A DNA stretch of 54,273 nt from Roseibacillus sp. (GTDB lineage Bacteria; Verrucomicrobiota; Verrucomicrobiia; Verrucomicrobiales; Akkermansiaceae), in the NCBI GenBank assembly GCA_029242545.1, contig JAQWTV010000113.1:1-54273 (forward strand), given 5' to 3'. Under the pieces are notes generated by a model. It worked only from the letters and a program-made list of their open reading frames with translations, did not search any database and was not told the DNA's origin. Below, one piece after another: positions 20,195-29,900 of this stretch; position 1 is the stretch's first letter; each line of letters begins with the position of its first letter. The position numbers and the translations under genes are program-made.

Positions 20195-21712
20195 GTGAGG
20201 CCTATCCTCGTCCTTTTCCTTATCGTCGCAGGTCATTTCGTCACGGAACCCCTATCCGCGAAGTCCCGTCCGAATGTTCTTTTTCTGGCCATTGACGACC
20301 TCAACGACTGGGTAGGATTCCTCGGTGGCTACTCGGGGAAGGTATACACTCCCAACTTGGACCGCCTCGCCGCCAGTGGCACCACCTTCACCAATGCCCA
20401 CTGTCCTGCTCCGGTTTGCTGTCCCAGCCGGGCCTCGGTTCTGAGTGGCCTCTACCCTACTTCCACTGGCATCTACAACAACCAGCACTGGTGGAAGCCT
20501 AATCTTCCCAACCTCCGGACCATCCCAATTCACTTCAGGGAAAATGGATACCACACGGTTGGAACTGGAAAAATATTCCACCACACCGCGGGAAACAATC
20601 CACCGATCCAATGGGATCATTTCAAGAGAGCTCCCTTCAATGATAATGGATGGCTCCGACACGGCGATCGCTCTTACCCCTGGACACCAGCCAAACCGCG
20701 TCCCCGCGAGTTCCCCTACTCAGGAATTAAACTCTATTCCGGCGAGGCTGACTGGGGGATTCTGCCCCAGCAGGAGAGCCAGTATGACGACTCTCTGGTG
20801 GCCGATTACGCCATCAACTACCTTGAGAGCCTCGACCAGCGAGCAACCGATAAGCCGTTCTTTCTAGCCTGCGGGATCTTCCATCCTCATTTACCGTGGT
20901 ATACCCCGCGCAAATACCTCGACCTCTACCCGCGTAATAAGATTCAGGTCCCGGAAAACATCCCGGAAGACCTCAATGACATTCCCAATCCCGGGCGCAA
21001 GCTCGCCGAAAAAAAATCGGGTGATCTTCGCAGGCTCAGAGAGACCGGTCGTTGGCCCACCGCGGTTCAGCATTATCTCGCCAGCATTTCGTTCGCTGAT
21101 GCCCTTGTCGGCCGCGTGCTCGACTCCCTGAGAAAAAGCACCGCATCCGGCAACACTATCATCGTTCTTTGGTCCGACCACGGATGGCACCTCGGCGAAA
21201 AGGGACACTGGCACAAACGCACCCTCTGGGAGGAAGCGACCAGAGTCCCCCTGATCATCAGCGCCCCAAAGGTCGGGGGTCTTACCCAACGCTGTACACA
21301 ACCAGTTAGCCTCGTAGACATTTTTCCCACTCTGATTGAATTATGTAATCTCTCCCCAGTCAGTAATCTTGACGGCATTAGCCTGGTCCCATGGCTTATC
21401 GATCCGGTGAAAATCCGCGACCGCCCAGCCCTTACAGTCGAAGAGTCTGGCCATATTTCCGTACGGACTCTTCACCATCGGGCAATTCATTACACTACCG
21501 GAGAGTGGGAACTTTATGACCACCGATCCGACCCCAAGGAGCAAACCAACCTCGCAAAGGACCCGAAGCACAAAGAGCTCATTAAAAGGGCCAGAGGGTG
21601 GCTTCCTCAATCTCCGTCCCCCCCAGCAGCCACCAAGAAATCCTTCATCTTTGACCACCGCAACTTCACGTGGACTCGGAAAAAGACTGGCGAGATCATC
21701 AAGGGAAAGTAG
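20195..21712 (+). CDS. Secreted sulfatase, iduronate-2-sulfatase-like
   Basis: Type I sulfatase that hydrolyses sulfate esters, probably on algal or animal sulfated polysaccharides, in the periplasm or outside the cell. 505 residues from a GTG: signal peptide (1-22), metal-binding LAIDDLNDWVG (D34, D35), and the formylglycine motif CCPSR with C75 the expected modified residue. Later come the TGKIFHH segment, a FHPHLPW block and SDHGWHLGEKGHWHKRTLWEEATRVPL, which is diagnostic for the iduronate-2-sulfatase-like group. The C-terminus has ELYDHRSDPKEQTNLA. It diverges from the FG-GAP gene with 101 bases between. The maturation enzyme (FGE or anaerobic SME) is not in the window. The exact substrate cannot be inferred. 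Confidence 0.92.
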   Translation: MRPILVLFLIVAGHFVTEPLSAKSRPNVLFLAIDDLNDWVGFLGGYSGKVYTPNLDRLAASGTTFTNAHCPAPVCCPSRASVLSGLYPTSTGIYNNQHWWKPNLPNLRTIPIHFRENGYHTVGTGKIFHHTAGNNPPIQWDHFKRAPFNDNGWLRHGDRSYPWTPAKPRPREFPYSGIKLYSGEADWGILPQQESQYDDSLVADYAINYLESLDQRATDKPFFLACGIFHPHLPWYTPRKYLDLYPRNKIQVPENIPEDLNDIPNPGRKLAEKKSGDLRRLRETGRWPTAVQHYLASISFADALVGRVLDSLRKSTASGNTIIVLWSDHGWHLGEKGHWHKRTLWEEATRVPLIISAPKVGGLTQRCTQPVSLVDIFPTLIELCNLSPVSNLDGISLVPWLIDPVKIRDRPALTVEESGHISVRTLHHRAIHYTTGEWELYDHRSDPKEQTNLAKDPKHKELIKRARGWLPQSPSPPAATKKSFIFDHRNFTWTRKKTGEIIKGK

Positions 21713-21760
21713 CCCTCCTATTTCCCTTGCTATCGGAGAAGGCGGTGCCAACCTCCCTGT

Positions 21761-21778
21761 AGCTGCCAGATGGCAGCT
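21761..21778. repeat. Perfect inverted repeat, stem-loop in the sulfatase-RNB gap
   Basis: AGCTGCCA-GA-TGGCAGCT has 8-base arms around two bases, able to fold as a 7-base stem with a 4-base loop. It lies 49 bases after the sulfatase stop and 122 bases before the RNB gene start. A second imperfect hairpin follows at 21805-21827 (CTGCCGCAG, loop GATA, CTGCAGGCAG). There is no T-run, so it is not a typical intrinsic terminator. It could be an RNA leader structure for the RNB gene or a protein-binding palindrome. Confidence 0.5.
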
Positions 21779-21900
21779 CACGTGGCTCCCCTCTTTGGAG
21801 CCCCCTGCCGCAGGATACTGCAGGCAGAAATCCGTGCCCTCCGTCGCGTGGACTATCTCTGCGAGGACCACTGGGCTCAAAATTATATTCCATAGCTACC

Positions 21901-23406
21901 ATGAAATCACAATCCCGCTTCAAGACGGGATCCCCCCTCCGCGAATCGTTCCCAAAGAACGTCCTCCGCGAAGCCGACAAGTTTGGCTCGCATATCAAAC
22001 AGCAGGATACTGCCGGCCGTAGAGACTGCCGTAACGACCCTGTCATCAGCATCGACCCGTCCTCTGCCCTAGATCTTGACGACGCCTTTTCCCTTCAGCG
22101 AACCGGAGGAAAGCGATGGAAACTCCGGGTTCATGTCGCCGACGTCTCCCATTACGTGAAGGCAAATTCCCCACTCGACCGGGAAGCACGCATTCGAGGC
22201 AACTCCACCTATCTCGTGGACCGGGTCATCCCCATGCTCCCAAGCAGCCTGAGTAACGGCCTCTGCTCTCTCCACCCTGACTCCGACCGCCTCACAAAGT
22301 GCGTTGAATTCACTCTTACGAGCGACGCCAAAGTCCTTGGCACCCGTTTTTTCTCAGCTCTTATCCGATCCAAGAGGCGTTTCTCATACCGCGAAGCCAT
22401 GGGCATTATCCGCGGCACCCAGCAGGGCCATCTTGAGACTATGCTTCGGCACTCGGATCGCCTCGCCCAGAAGATCCGCGCTCAACGTGTCCAATCAGGA
22501 TCACTGGAATTTCCCTCCCGGGAAACACGCCTTCTCCTCAACCGACAGGGACGAGTCAAAGCCATAGAACCTATCGTTCACGACAGAGCGCATCAACTGA
22601 TCGAGGAATTCATGCTGCTGGCAAACGAAGCCGTTGCAACCCGGCTCAGCAAATTACAACGGGTGACCATCCATCGCACCCACGAACAACCCGACCCCGG
22701 CCGTCTCCGGGAATTTCGGGGGTCCCTCCGCCGCCACCAGATTCCATGTGGCAACCTAAAATCACGCCGAGAAATTCAGAGGGTGATGGCCAGCCTGAAC
22801 CGAACCCCTGCTGGACCCGCCCTCCAGATTGGATTTCTCCGCACCCTGCCGAGGGCGCGCTACACAACAAGGCCCAAGGGTCATTTCGGACTGGCAAAGG
22901 ATCATTACGCCCACTTCACCTCCCCGATCAGGCGCTATGCCGACCTCCTCGTCCACCGCTCCCTTTTCGAGAGCAGGGCCACAAGACCCAGTGAACTCCA
23001 CCGCATCGCAGAGTATCTTTCGGCGACCGAAAAGAACTCCTCCGAAGCCGAGAAAGAAAGCAAGCGTTCAAAACTGTGCGATTATCTCATCCACAAGCTC
23101 AGACGCGGAGACACACCCCTGCACAACGCACTCGTTACCCAGATCTGCTCCTTCGGCATTCTCGTGGAGGTCTCTGAACTTGGAGTCCACGGACTCATCC
23201 CCCGGCGGCACCTCAAGCGGAATCGGCATCACCTCGATCTCCGCCAGCAGCAGGTTCGAGACCGCAGTTCGGGGAGACTCATTACTCTCGGGAGCCCCGT
23301 TCAGGTCACCATATCTAACGTCGATAAGGAAAAACAACGGATCGACTTTACCCTCTCCTCCGCCTCCATGTGCAAACCACGGAAAGCCTCAGCGGGGCGA
23401 CCCTGA
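21901..23406 (+). CDS. RNase II/R-family exoribonuclease (RNB domain plus S1), lacking the N-terminal cold-shock domains
   Basis: 3'-5' exoribonuclease that degrades RNA processively. 501 residues, well short of the 640-800 of RNase II and RNase R. The protein starts at the equivalent of the RNB domain edge (SFPKNVLREADKFG), goes into RRD.RNDPVISIDPSSALDLDDAFSL with all four metal-binding aspartates (D52, D58, D60, D61), then LIEEFMLLANEAVATRL, and GHFGLAKDHYAHFTSPIRRYADLLVHR. The C-terminal S1 domain has ALVTQICSFGILVEV and ends IDFTLSSASM. The N-terminal helix and cold-shock domains are absent, and no remnant was found in the 188 bases upstream. The ATG has no clear ribosome-binding site. 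Confidence 0.88.
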   Translation: MKSQSRFKTGSPLRESFPKNVLREADKFGSHIKQQDTAGRRDCRNDPVISIDPSSALDLDDAFSLQRTGGKRWKLRVHVADVSHYVKANSPLDREARIRGNSTYLVDRVIPMLPSSLSNGLCSLHPDSDRLTKCVEFTLTSDAKVLGTRFFSALIRSKRRFSYREAMGIIRGTQQGHLETMLRHSDRLAQKIRAQRVQSGSLEFPSRETRLLLNRQGRVKAIEPIVHDRAHQLIEEFMLLANEAVATRLSKLQRVTIHRTHEQPDPGRLREFRGSLRRHQIPCGNLKSRREIQRVMASLNRTPAGPALQIGFLRTLPRARYTTRPKGHFGLAKDHYAHFTSPIRRYADLLVHRSLFESRATRPSELHRIAEYLSATEKNSSEAEKESKRSKLCDYLIHKLRRGDTPLHNALVTQICSFGILVEVSELGVHGLIPRRHLKRNRHHLDLRQQQVRDRSSGRLITLGSPVQVTISNVDKEKQRIDFTLSSASMCKPRKASAGRP

Positions 23407-23455
23407 CCGCTACTTGCCACTCCCTACCCCCCGAGATTTCGTCGAGGCAGTTAAC

Positions 23456-23728
23456 CTACCGGTCCCCAGACTGGCGCGCAGCTCCGGACCCACCCTTGGC
23501 AGAACTACTTCCTCCTGATGAACCACTGACCTTACCTTGGCCACGATTGCTTGGTCCCTGCGAACCAACCGCTGACTTCAGGTCCCCACTCTCGATCAAT
23601 TTAGCCACTGGCGGATGGTCGAGGGCCTTGGGAGTCACCTGTCCCGTCTTGCCGGGCGCGAGAAAGAGACGCTTGCCGCCTGGAAGCGGGACGATAAGAG
23701 GTTTTTTGCTTTTGTTAGTAACGTCCAT
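23456..23728 (-). CDS. Small hypothetical protein with Gly/Ser-rich tail
   Basis: 90 residues from ATG 23728. The N-terminal half (about 1-50) is ordered-looking: KPLIVPLPGGKRLFLAPGKTG, then HPPVAKLIESGDL. The C-terminal 40 residues are a low-complexity Gly/Ser/Lys-rich tail. There is no signal peptide or membrane helix. It converges on the RNB gene with 49 bases between and diverges from the PQQ-like gene. The family is not recognised. A similar N-terminal pattern occurs in phage-associated or structural small proteins, but no phage genes are here. It could still be an overcalled ORF. Confidence 0.5.
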   Translation of the reverse strand: MDVTNKSKKPLIVPLPGGKRLFLAPGKTGQVTPKALDHPPVAKLIESGDLKSAVGSQGPSNRGQGKVSGSSGGSSSAKGGSGAARQSGDR

Positions 23729-23823
23729 CAATCTAGTGGGCTGGGGCTAGACTAGCACAGGCCCTCCCGCCTGCCATTGGATAATGGCAAAGGCGCCGGA
23801 ATTCTGTAGCCTCCGAATGCGCC

Positions 23824-25158
23824 ATGAAACTCACTCTTTTCCTGCTCCTAGCTCTCACACCCCTTCCCGCCCTTGCTGACGACTGGCCCCAATGGTCCGG
23901 CCCCCGCCGCGATGGAGTCTGGAGAGAGACCGGCGTCCTCGATCAATTTCCCGAAGGAGGCCCAAAGGTTCTCTGGCGCACCCCCATCCGTCGTGGCTAT
24001 GCCGGACCGGCAGTCATGGATACGCGCGTCTACCTGATGGACCGGGAAGTCGACCAGAGCGCCGCCGCCAAGCGGCAATCTGCCCGCACGGGAGCCCAAC
24101 CTGGATCAGAACGCCTCCTCTGCCTCGACTCCTCTACCGGGAAAACCCTTTGGGAAGAGTCCTACCCCTGCGCCTATACCATGTCCTATCCCGCAGGCCC
24201 CCGAGTGACTCCCCTCGTCAATGAAGAGCGGGTCTACACCTTTGGAGCCGAGGGACTTCTTCTCTGCCGCGCCGCACAAGATGGAGCAGAGATCTGGCAG
24301 CATGACTTCAAGGAGCGGTTCGGAATCAAAACCCAAACCTGGGGTTTCGCGGCCTCCCCACTCATTCACGGAGACCTCCTGATCTGTCTCGCCGGTGGAG
24401 CAGGAAGCACTGCGGTTGCCTTCCACAAGAAAACCGGCAAAGAGATCTGGCGCTCCCTGACCGCGACCCAGCCAGGCTACTGCCCGCCCCGGCTTGTCTC
24501 TCACAAGGGACGTGAGCTTCTCATCATCTGGCACCCTGAAAGCGTCAACGCTCTCGATCCGAAGACCGGTGACGAACTCTGGTCTGTCCCATGGAAAATC
24601 CGTTTTGGCCTCAGCATTCCTGTTCCCCAGATGATTGATGAGGATCACCTCTTCCTCTCCTCTTTCTACAACGGCTCAATGCTTCTTCAACTCAAGGCAG
24701 ATCACAGCACTCCGAAGATCGTCTACCGCACCGAGCAGGCCAGTGAACGCAAAACCACCCATCTCCACGGCATTATGAATACCGCCGTCCTGCGGGAGGG
24801 CCACCTTTTCGCAGCCTGTAGTTACGGGCAGTTTCGCTGCATGGAGGCCCTCACTGGCAAGCGAGTCTGGGAGTCCTTCAAGCCCATCAACCTCGACAAG
24901 CCTACCCGATGGGGAACCGCTTTTGTGACTCCGCACGAGGACCGCTATTTCCTCTTCACCGAGAAGGGAGACCTCGCCATTGCCCGACTCTCCCCCAAGG
25001 GATACGAGGAGATTGACCGGGCCCATGTCATTGAACCCAATGGAGCCGACCTGCGCCAGCGGCGCATCGTCTGGACCCACCCTGCCTACGCCAACAGATG
25101 CGCCTTCATCCGTAACGACACGGAAATCATTTGCCTCTCATTGGCCAAGGAAGACTAA
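23824..25158 (+). CDS. Secreted PQQ-like beta-propeller protein
   Basis: Exported beta-propeller protein, common in PVC bacteria; usually no PQQ is bound and the function is unknown. 444 residues: signal peptide (1-18), the family start DDWPQWSGPRRDGVW, then repeats with the PQQ-repeat hallmark of a Trp/Gly turn such as LDSSTGKTLWEESY, HKKTGKEIWRSLT, LDPKTGDELWSVPW and MEALTGKRVWESF. The length fits a six- to eight-bladed propeller. It lies alone between the small divergent ORF and a convergent sulfatase. There are no catalytic residues to point to. Confidence 0.88.
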   Translation: MKLTLFLLLALTPLPALADDWPQWSGPRRDGVWRETGVLDQFPEGGPKVLWRTPIRRGYAGPAVMDTRVYLMDREVDQSAAAKRQSARTGAQPGSERLLCLDSSTGKTLWEESYPCAYTMSYPAGPRVTPLVNEERVYTFGAEGLLLCRAAQDGAEIWQHDFKERFGIKTQTWGFAASPLIHGDLLICLAGGAGSTAVAFHKKTGKEIWRSLTATQPGYCPPRLVSHKGRELLIIWHPESVNALDPKTGDELWSVPWKIRFGLSIPVPQMIDEDHLFLSSFYNGSMLLQLKADHSTPKIVYRTEQASERKTTHLHGIMNTAVLREGHLFAACSYGQFRCMEALTGKRVWESFKPINLDKPTRWGTAFVTPHEDRYFLFTEKGDLAIARLSPKGYEEIDRAHVIEPNGADLRQRRIVWTHPAYANRCAFIRNDTEIICLSLAKED

Positions 25159-25188
25159 AAGTCCAAAAGGAATACTACACGAAGACCT

Positions 25189-25204
25189 AAGGAGGCCCCT
25201 CCTT
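25189..25204. terminator. Hairpin in convergent gap, possible weak terminator
   Basis: AAGGAG-GCCC-CTCCTT forms a 6-base stem with a 4-base loop, 30 bases after the PQQ-like gene stop. It is followed on the plus strand by pyrimidine-rich CCTATCTCTCTTTC rather than a clean T-run. The rest of the 177-base gap between the two convergent genes shows nothing else. Confidence 0.3.
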
Positions 25205-25335
25205 CCTATCTCTCTTTCAGGAGACGAGCGCGCAGGAAGAGTTTCCGCTCTCGGAAGGCGGTAAATCGAACTGGGTTGTCGAAGCGCCCGCTGCCATGGC
25301 GGCAACCAAACGCTCCCAGTTCCAAACTGGCAATA

Positions 25336-26838
25336 TTACTCACTTCTCAATCCTTTTCCCTTCCGCAACGCAGAGAGCTGGGTCGCAAGTCGCTTGGCGA
25401 CCTCAGGATGCTTGGCCTGCACATTGTTCTGCTCTCCCACATCCTTCGACAGGTCGTAGAGCTGAGCCCCTTTCTTCTTCTGTCCGGGGATAAACTTCCA
25501 GGTCCCCGAACGGATGGCCACCTGCCACCCCGCCTCTTCTAAGGTGAAGGGCACTCCCGTCTCGCTCTCACCCAGAAAGGCGGAGAGAGCGCTACGACTG
25601 TCACGGGCTTCTCCACCCTTAAGCTCGATCCCGAGCAGGTCAGCGAAAGAGGCAACAAAGTCAATCTGGCTCACCAGAGCCGAGGACACCCCGGGCTTGA
25701 TCCTCGCTGGCCAGCGCACGAGAAAGGGCACTCGCGTCCCCCCCTCATAAATCTGGTATTTCCCCCCGCGATAGGGGCCGGAGCCATCGTGCCCCTGGTC
25801 GGACTCCTCAGTGGACTTACGCACCGTGGACCCATCCGTATATCCATCATCGTAAACCGGTCCATTGTCGGAAGAGACGATAAAGATAGTATTTTCCGCA
25901 AAGCCCGTGTCTTCAAGAGCCTGAGAAACCGCTCCGACCATCCAGTCGAACTGCACCATCGCATCCCCCCGTTTTCCGAGCTTGGTCTTACCCTGAAACC
26001 TGGGATGTGGGGCACGCGGCACGTGGATATCCTGAGACGAAACGTAGAGAAAAAAGGGTTTCTCCTTCTTCTGCCGTTCAAGAAACTTACGGGCCTGCAC
26101 GGCAAACTCATCGGCCATGGTCTCGTCATTCCAGAGCGCCGACTTTCCACCCCACATCTTACCGATACGCCCAATCCCGTTGATCACGGTTTCACTGTGC
26201 TGATGATCGCCCGGGTAATAGGTCTCCGCCTCGGGGTTGGTTCGACCGTAAGGATAGACCGTGCTCTTATGCCCTTCCGGAGCGGTGTTCACATACAGCG
26301 GGTCGGAGGGGTCCAGATTCACTACCCGGTAGTTCTCGAGGTAGACACAAGGCACCCGGTCGTTCGTAGATGGCAGGAGAAAGGAGTAGTCGAACCCAAT
26401 TTCCAAAGGGCCCGGCTTGACATCCCCATTCCAGTTCACCGGAGTATCCTTAGCACCCAGTCCAAGGTGCCACTTGCCAACCACCCCCGTCTTATAGCCA
26501 GCCCGGCGGAAGAGCTTGGGCAGCGTAAGAATATCCGTTGGAATGCAAAGCGGCGCGTTAGGGGGAAGAATTCTTACCCCTTCCCGAAATCCATAAAGGC
26601 CGGTGAGCATGGAGTAGCGTGAGGGAGTGCAGGTGGCCGCCGTACAGTGCCCGTCAGTGAACCGCAGTCCCTCCCCCGCAATCTTATCGATGAAGGGTGT
26701 GGAGATCTTGGTAGCACCATAGACCCCGACATCCCCGTAGCCGACATCGTCTCCATAGACGATTACGACATTAGGGTGCTCCGCAGCAGGAAGGAGGGCG
26801 GCAAAAAGCAGAAATGCAGTTAAGGCTAGGAACTTCAT
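25336..26838 (-). CDS. Secreted arylsulfatase A-family sulfatase
   Basis: Type I sulfatase acting outside the cytoplasm on sulfated glycans or aryl sulfates. 500 residues from ATG 26838: signal peptide MKFLALTAFLLFAALLPAA, metal-binding VYGDDVGYGDVGVYG (D30, D31), and the formylglycine motif CTPSR (C70) followed by SMLTGLY. Then VVGKWHLG, the SSDNGPVYDDG metal-site region and RVPFLVRWP, with a C-terminal QLYDLSKDVGEQNN. The frame extends 32 codons upstream but the signal peptide starts at this ATG. It diverges from the double FG-GAP gene (123 bases). The substrate is unknown. Together with the sulfatase at 20.2 kb it points to sulfated polysaccharide use. Confidence 0.92.
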   Translation of the reverse strand: MKFLALTAFLLFAALLPAAEHPNVVIVYGDDVGYGDVGVYGATKISTPFIDKIAGEGLRFTDGHCTAATCTPSRYSMLTGLYGFREGVRILPPNAPLCIPTDILTLPKLFRRAGYKTGVVGKWHLGLGAKDTPVNWNGDVKPGPLEIGFDYSFLLPSTNDRVPCVYLENYRVVNLDPSDPLYVNTAPEGHKSTVYPYGRTNPEAETYYPGDHQHSETVINGIGRIGKMWGGKSALWNDETMADEFAVQARKFLERQKKEKPFFLYVSSQDIHVPRAPHPRFQGKTKLGKRGDAMVQFDWMVGAVSQALEDTGFAENTIFIVSSDNGPVYDDGYTDGSTVRKSTEESDQGHDGSGPYRGGKYQIYEGGTRVPFLVRWPARIKPGVSSALVSQIDFVASFADLLGIELKGGEARDSRSALSAFLGESETGVPFTLEEAGWQVAIRSGTWKFIPGQKKKGAQLYDLSKDVGEQNNVQAKHPEVAKRLATQLSALRKGKGLRSE

Positions 26839-26961
26839 ATTGACGCTGGATTGTGGGAGTAAGGAGGCCGTGAACACGAGCAGGAAAGCAGAACTTTCTC
26901 CCAAAACGCCAAGGGCGGAACAGCCTGCTCCCAACTCGTCGAATCCTGTTCGAATCGGTTG

Positions 26962-29900
26962 ATGAGGAACATTTTATCTCCTAAGCTCACTCTCGTGAGC
27001 CCCATTCCAAGCTTCCCGGCCCCTTCCTCCCTGCTTTTGCTCGGGGCCGCGCTGATTTCGGCTAGCTCTCTCCCCGGGGCGGAAGTCTCCACCGCTCTCC
27101 CTTTGCAGAGTGCCGGACCAGCAGCCAAGACCCTTTTTACTGCCCTTTCACCTGAGGAATCCGGCATCGATTTTGTCAACCCGATCGATACGACGCACCC
27201 TCTCAAGCGAATCTACCTCGGAGCCTTTGCCTGTGGGGGAATCGGAGTGGGAGATCTCAATGGAGATGGCCGACAGGATCTCTTTCTGACCGGGGGATCT
27301 CCCGAAAATCGGATTTACCTCCAGACCGGAGAACCCCTGCGGTTTGTCGACGCCACCCGCCAATCTGGCCTCTCCGCGATGGGAACCTGGTCTGCCGGCC
27401 CCACCCTGGTTGATATCGACGGTGACGGAGACCTCGATATTCACGTCTGCAACTATGACGCTCCCAACCACCTGTGGATTAACGACGGAACGGGGAAATT
27501 TACGGAAATGGCAGAAGCCTTTGGGCTCGCTATCTCGGATGCCAGCCTGATGGCCACCTTCTGTGACTATGACCTCGATGGAGATCTCGACTGCTTTCTG
27601 CTTACCCGGGATTTAAAGCGAGCGGGGGGACGTCCCAGAGAGCACCCAGTCGAACTGGTGAATAACAAATGGAAGATTAAGGCCGGCTTCGAAAAGTATT
27701 ACGATATCGTGACCCGGGCGGGCGGCAAGCAGGTCTACATTAATGCCGGCCGGCAGGACGTCCTGCTTCGCAACGAGGGCCCCGATGCCGGGGGACAGAC
27801 TCGTTTCAGTGATGTCAGCGCGTCCGCTGGGATCTCGGGAAGGGACCGGGGGAACTCAGTGACCTGGTGGGACTTCGATAATGACGGTCTCCCGGATATC
27901 TACGTCGGCAACGACTTCAAGGATGCGGACCGCCTTTATCGCAATAATGGCAATGGCACCTTCACCGACGTGATCCGACAGGCAGCCCCTCACACTCCTT
28001 GGTTTTCCATGGGAGCCGATATCGCGGATCTCGATGGGGACGGGCGCACCGACCTGCTGGTTGCCGATATGGCGGGGACCAACCACTACCGATCCAAGAC
28101 CACCATGGGCGAAATTACCTCCATCCGCCCTTTTCTTCTCTCCGCCGTTCCTCGCCAATATATGCACAATGCCCTCTATCTGAACAACGGTGTAGGCAAA
28201 CTTGCAGATGGAGCCTTTCAGGCGGGACTGGCCAATTCCGACTGGACCTGGGCGGTCAAACTTCAGGACTTCGATCTCAACGGGCACGTTGACGCCTACT
28301 TTACCAACGGCGTGTCACGCAGTTTCAATAATTCCGATGATCAGCGAAGCGCCTCAGATCATATTGGACAGACCGAGTGGGACTACTACGAATCCCATCC
28401 TCCCCGCAAAGAGGAGAACCTCGCCTTTTCCAACCGTGGTAACCTGAATTTTGAGAACGTCAGTAAGAGCTGGGGACTCGACCACCTCGGCATGAGTTAT
28501 TCGGCGGCCACCGGCGACCTCGATGGGGATGGGGATGTGGAATTGATCGTCGCTAGTCTCGATGAACCGGTCAGGGTCTATCGGAACAACACCCCAGCCT
28601 CCTCTCAGCGAGTCTCTATTCGTCTCGAGGGCGCGGCAGGCAATCGGTTGGGCTTGGGAGCAAACGTCTGGATCCAAAGCGGCGGAAGACTCCAGAGACG
28701 GGCCCTTCAGCCAGCAACGGGATTCCTCTCATGCAACCAGCCGGCGTTGCACTTCGGCCTCGGTAGCGAAACAAAAATCGAGCATATCACCGTCAAGTGG
28801 CAAAGGGGACATGTGCAACGGATTGAAAACCTGAGTGCCGGCCAAACCTATCTTATAAAAGAACCCTCCACCCAACCACCACGGTGGGCCCGACCAGCCC
28901 GAAAGTCCACCCGCTACGGCCCATTGAGCTCTCCCTCCCTGCGGTCGATTGCGCACCAGGAAACACCTCACGACGATTTCGCCACACAACCACTGCTACC
29001 CTACAAGCACTCTCAGCTCGGCCCTGGCATGGCGTGGGGCGACCTCGATGGAGATGGCGATGCCGACTGTTACCTATCGGGAGGAGCAGGCCATCCGGGA
29101 ATTCTCTCCATGAATGATGGCAACGGACTGTTCCGTAACACCATCGGCACAGAGTTCGCTCGCCACGCGAACAGAGAAGATCTTGGCGCTATCTTTTTTG
29201 ACGCCAACTCAGACGGAAAGAACGACCTCTACGTTGTCAGTGGCGGAGTGGAATGCCCGGCAGGCTCTCCCCAATTACGGGACAGGCTCTACTTGAATGA
29301 CGGCAAAGGCCAATTCACTCACGCCCCCGATGCGCTCCCAGATTTACGGGACAGTGGCAGCTGCGTCGTCGGGGCCGATTACGATCGCGATGGGGATATC
29401 GATCTCTTTGTCGGAGGCAGGGTTGTCCCCGGCGCCTATCCGGTAACACCGCAAAGCCGTCTCCTTCGCAACGACTCAAAGGGACCCTTACCCAAATTCT
29501 CCGATCAGACCGCTTCCGTTGATGGCCTTAGCCAGGCAGGACTGGTATCAAGCGCTCTCTGGTCAGACGCCAACGGCGACGGATGGATCGACCTCCTAGT
29601 TTGCTGCGAGTGGGGGCCGGTAAAGGTCTTTCTCAACAGAAAAGGAAAGCTGATTGAGTCCACTGCAGAATCTGGACTCGCCACTTATCTTGGGTGGTGG
29701 AAGGGAATTGCCTCAAGCGATCTCGACGGCGATGGCGACCTTGATTACGTGGTCACCAACCAGGGGACCAACACCCCGTATAAGGCCTCCAAAGAAAAAC
29801 CAGAGCTCCTCTTTTATGGCGACTTTGACGGCACCGGAAGAAAACGAATCGTAGAGGCTAAGTTCGAGGGGAAAACCTGCTATCCGCGGAGAGGATTCAG

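Noticed and set aside
21516..22022. 168-residue plus-strand ORF bridging the sulfatase and RNB genes, considered as a lost N-terminus of the RNB enzyme
   Set aside because: The translation is Pro/Ser/Arg-rich and resembles neither a cold-shock nor a winged-helix domain; a shadow frame.
26930..26960. TCGAA-TCCTG-TTCGA inverted repeat before the double FG-GAP gene
   Set aside because: Five-base arms are expected by chance in a window this size.
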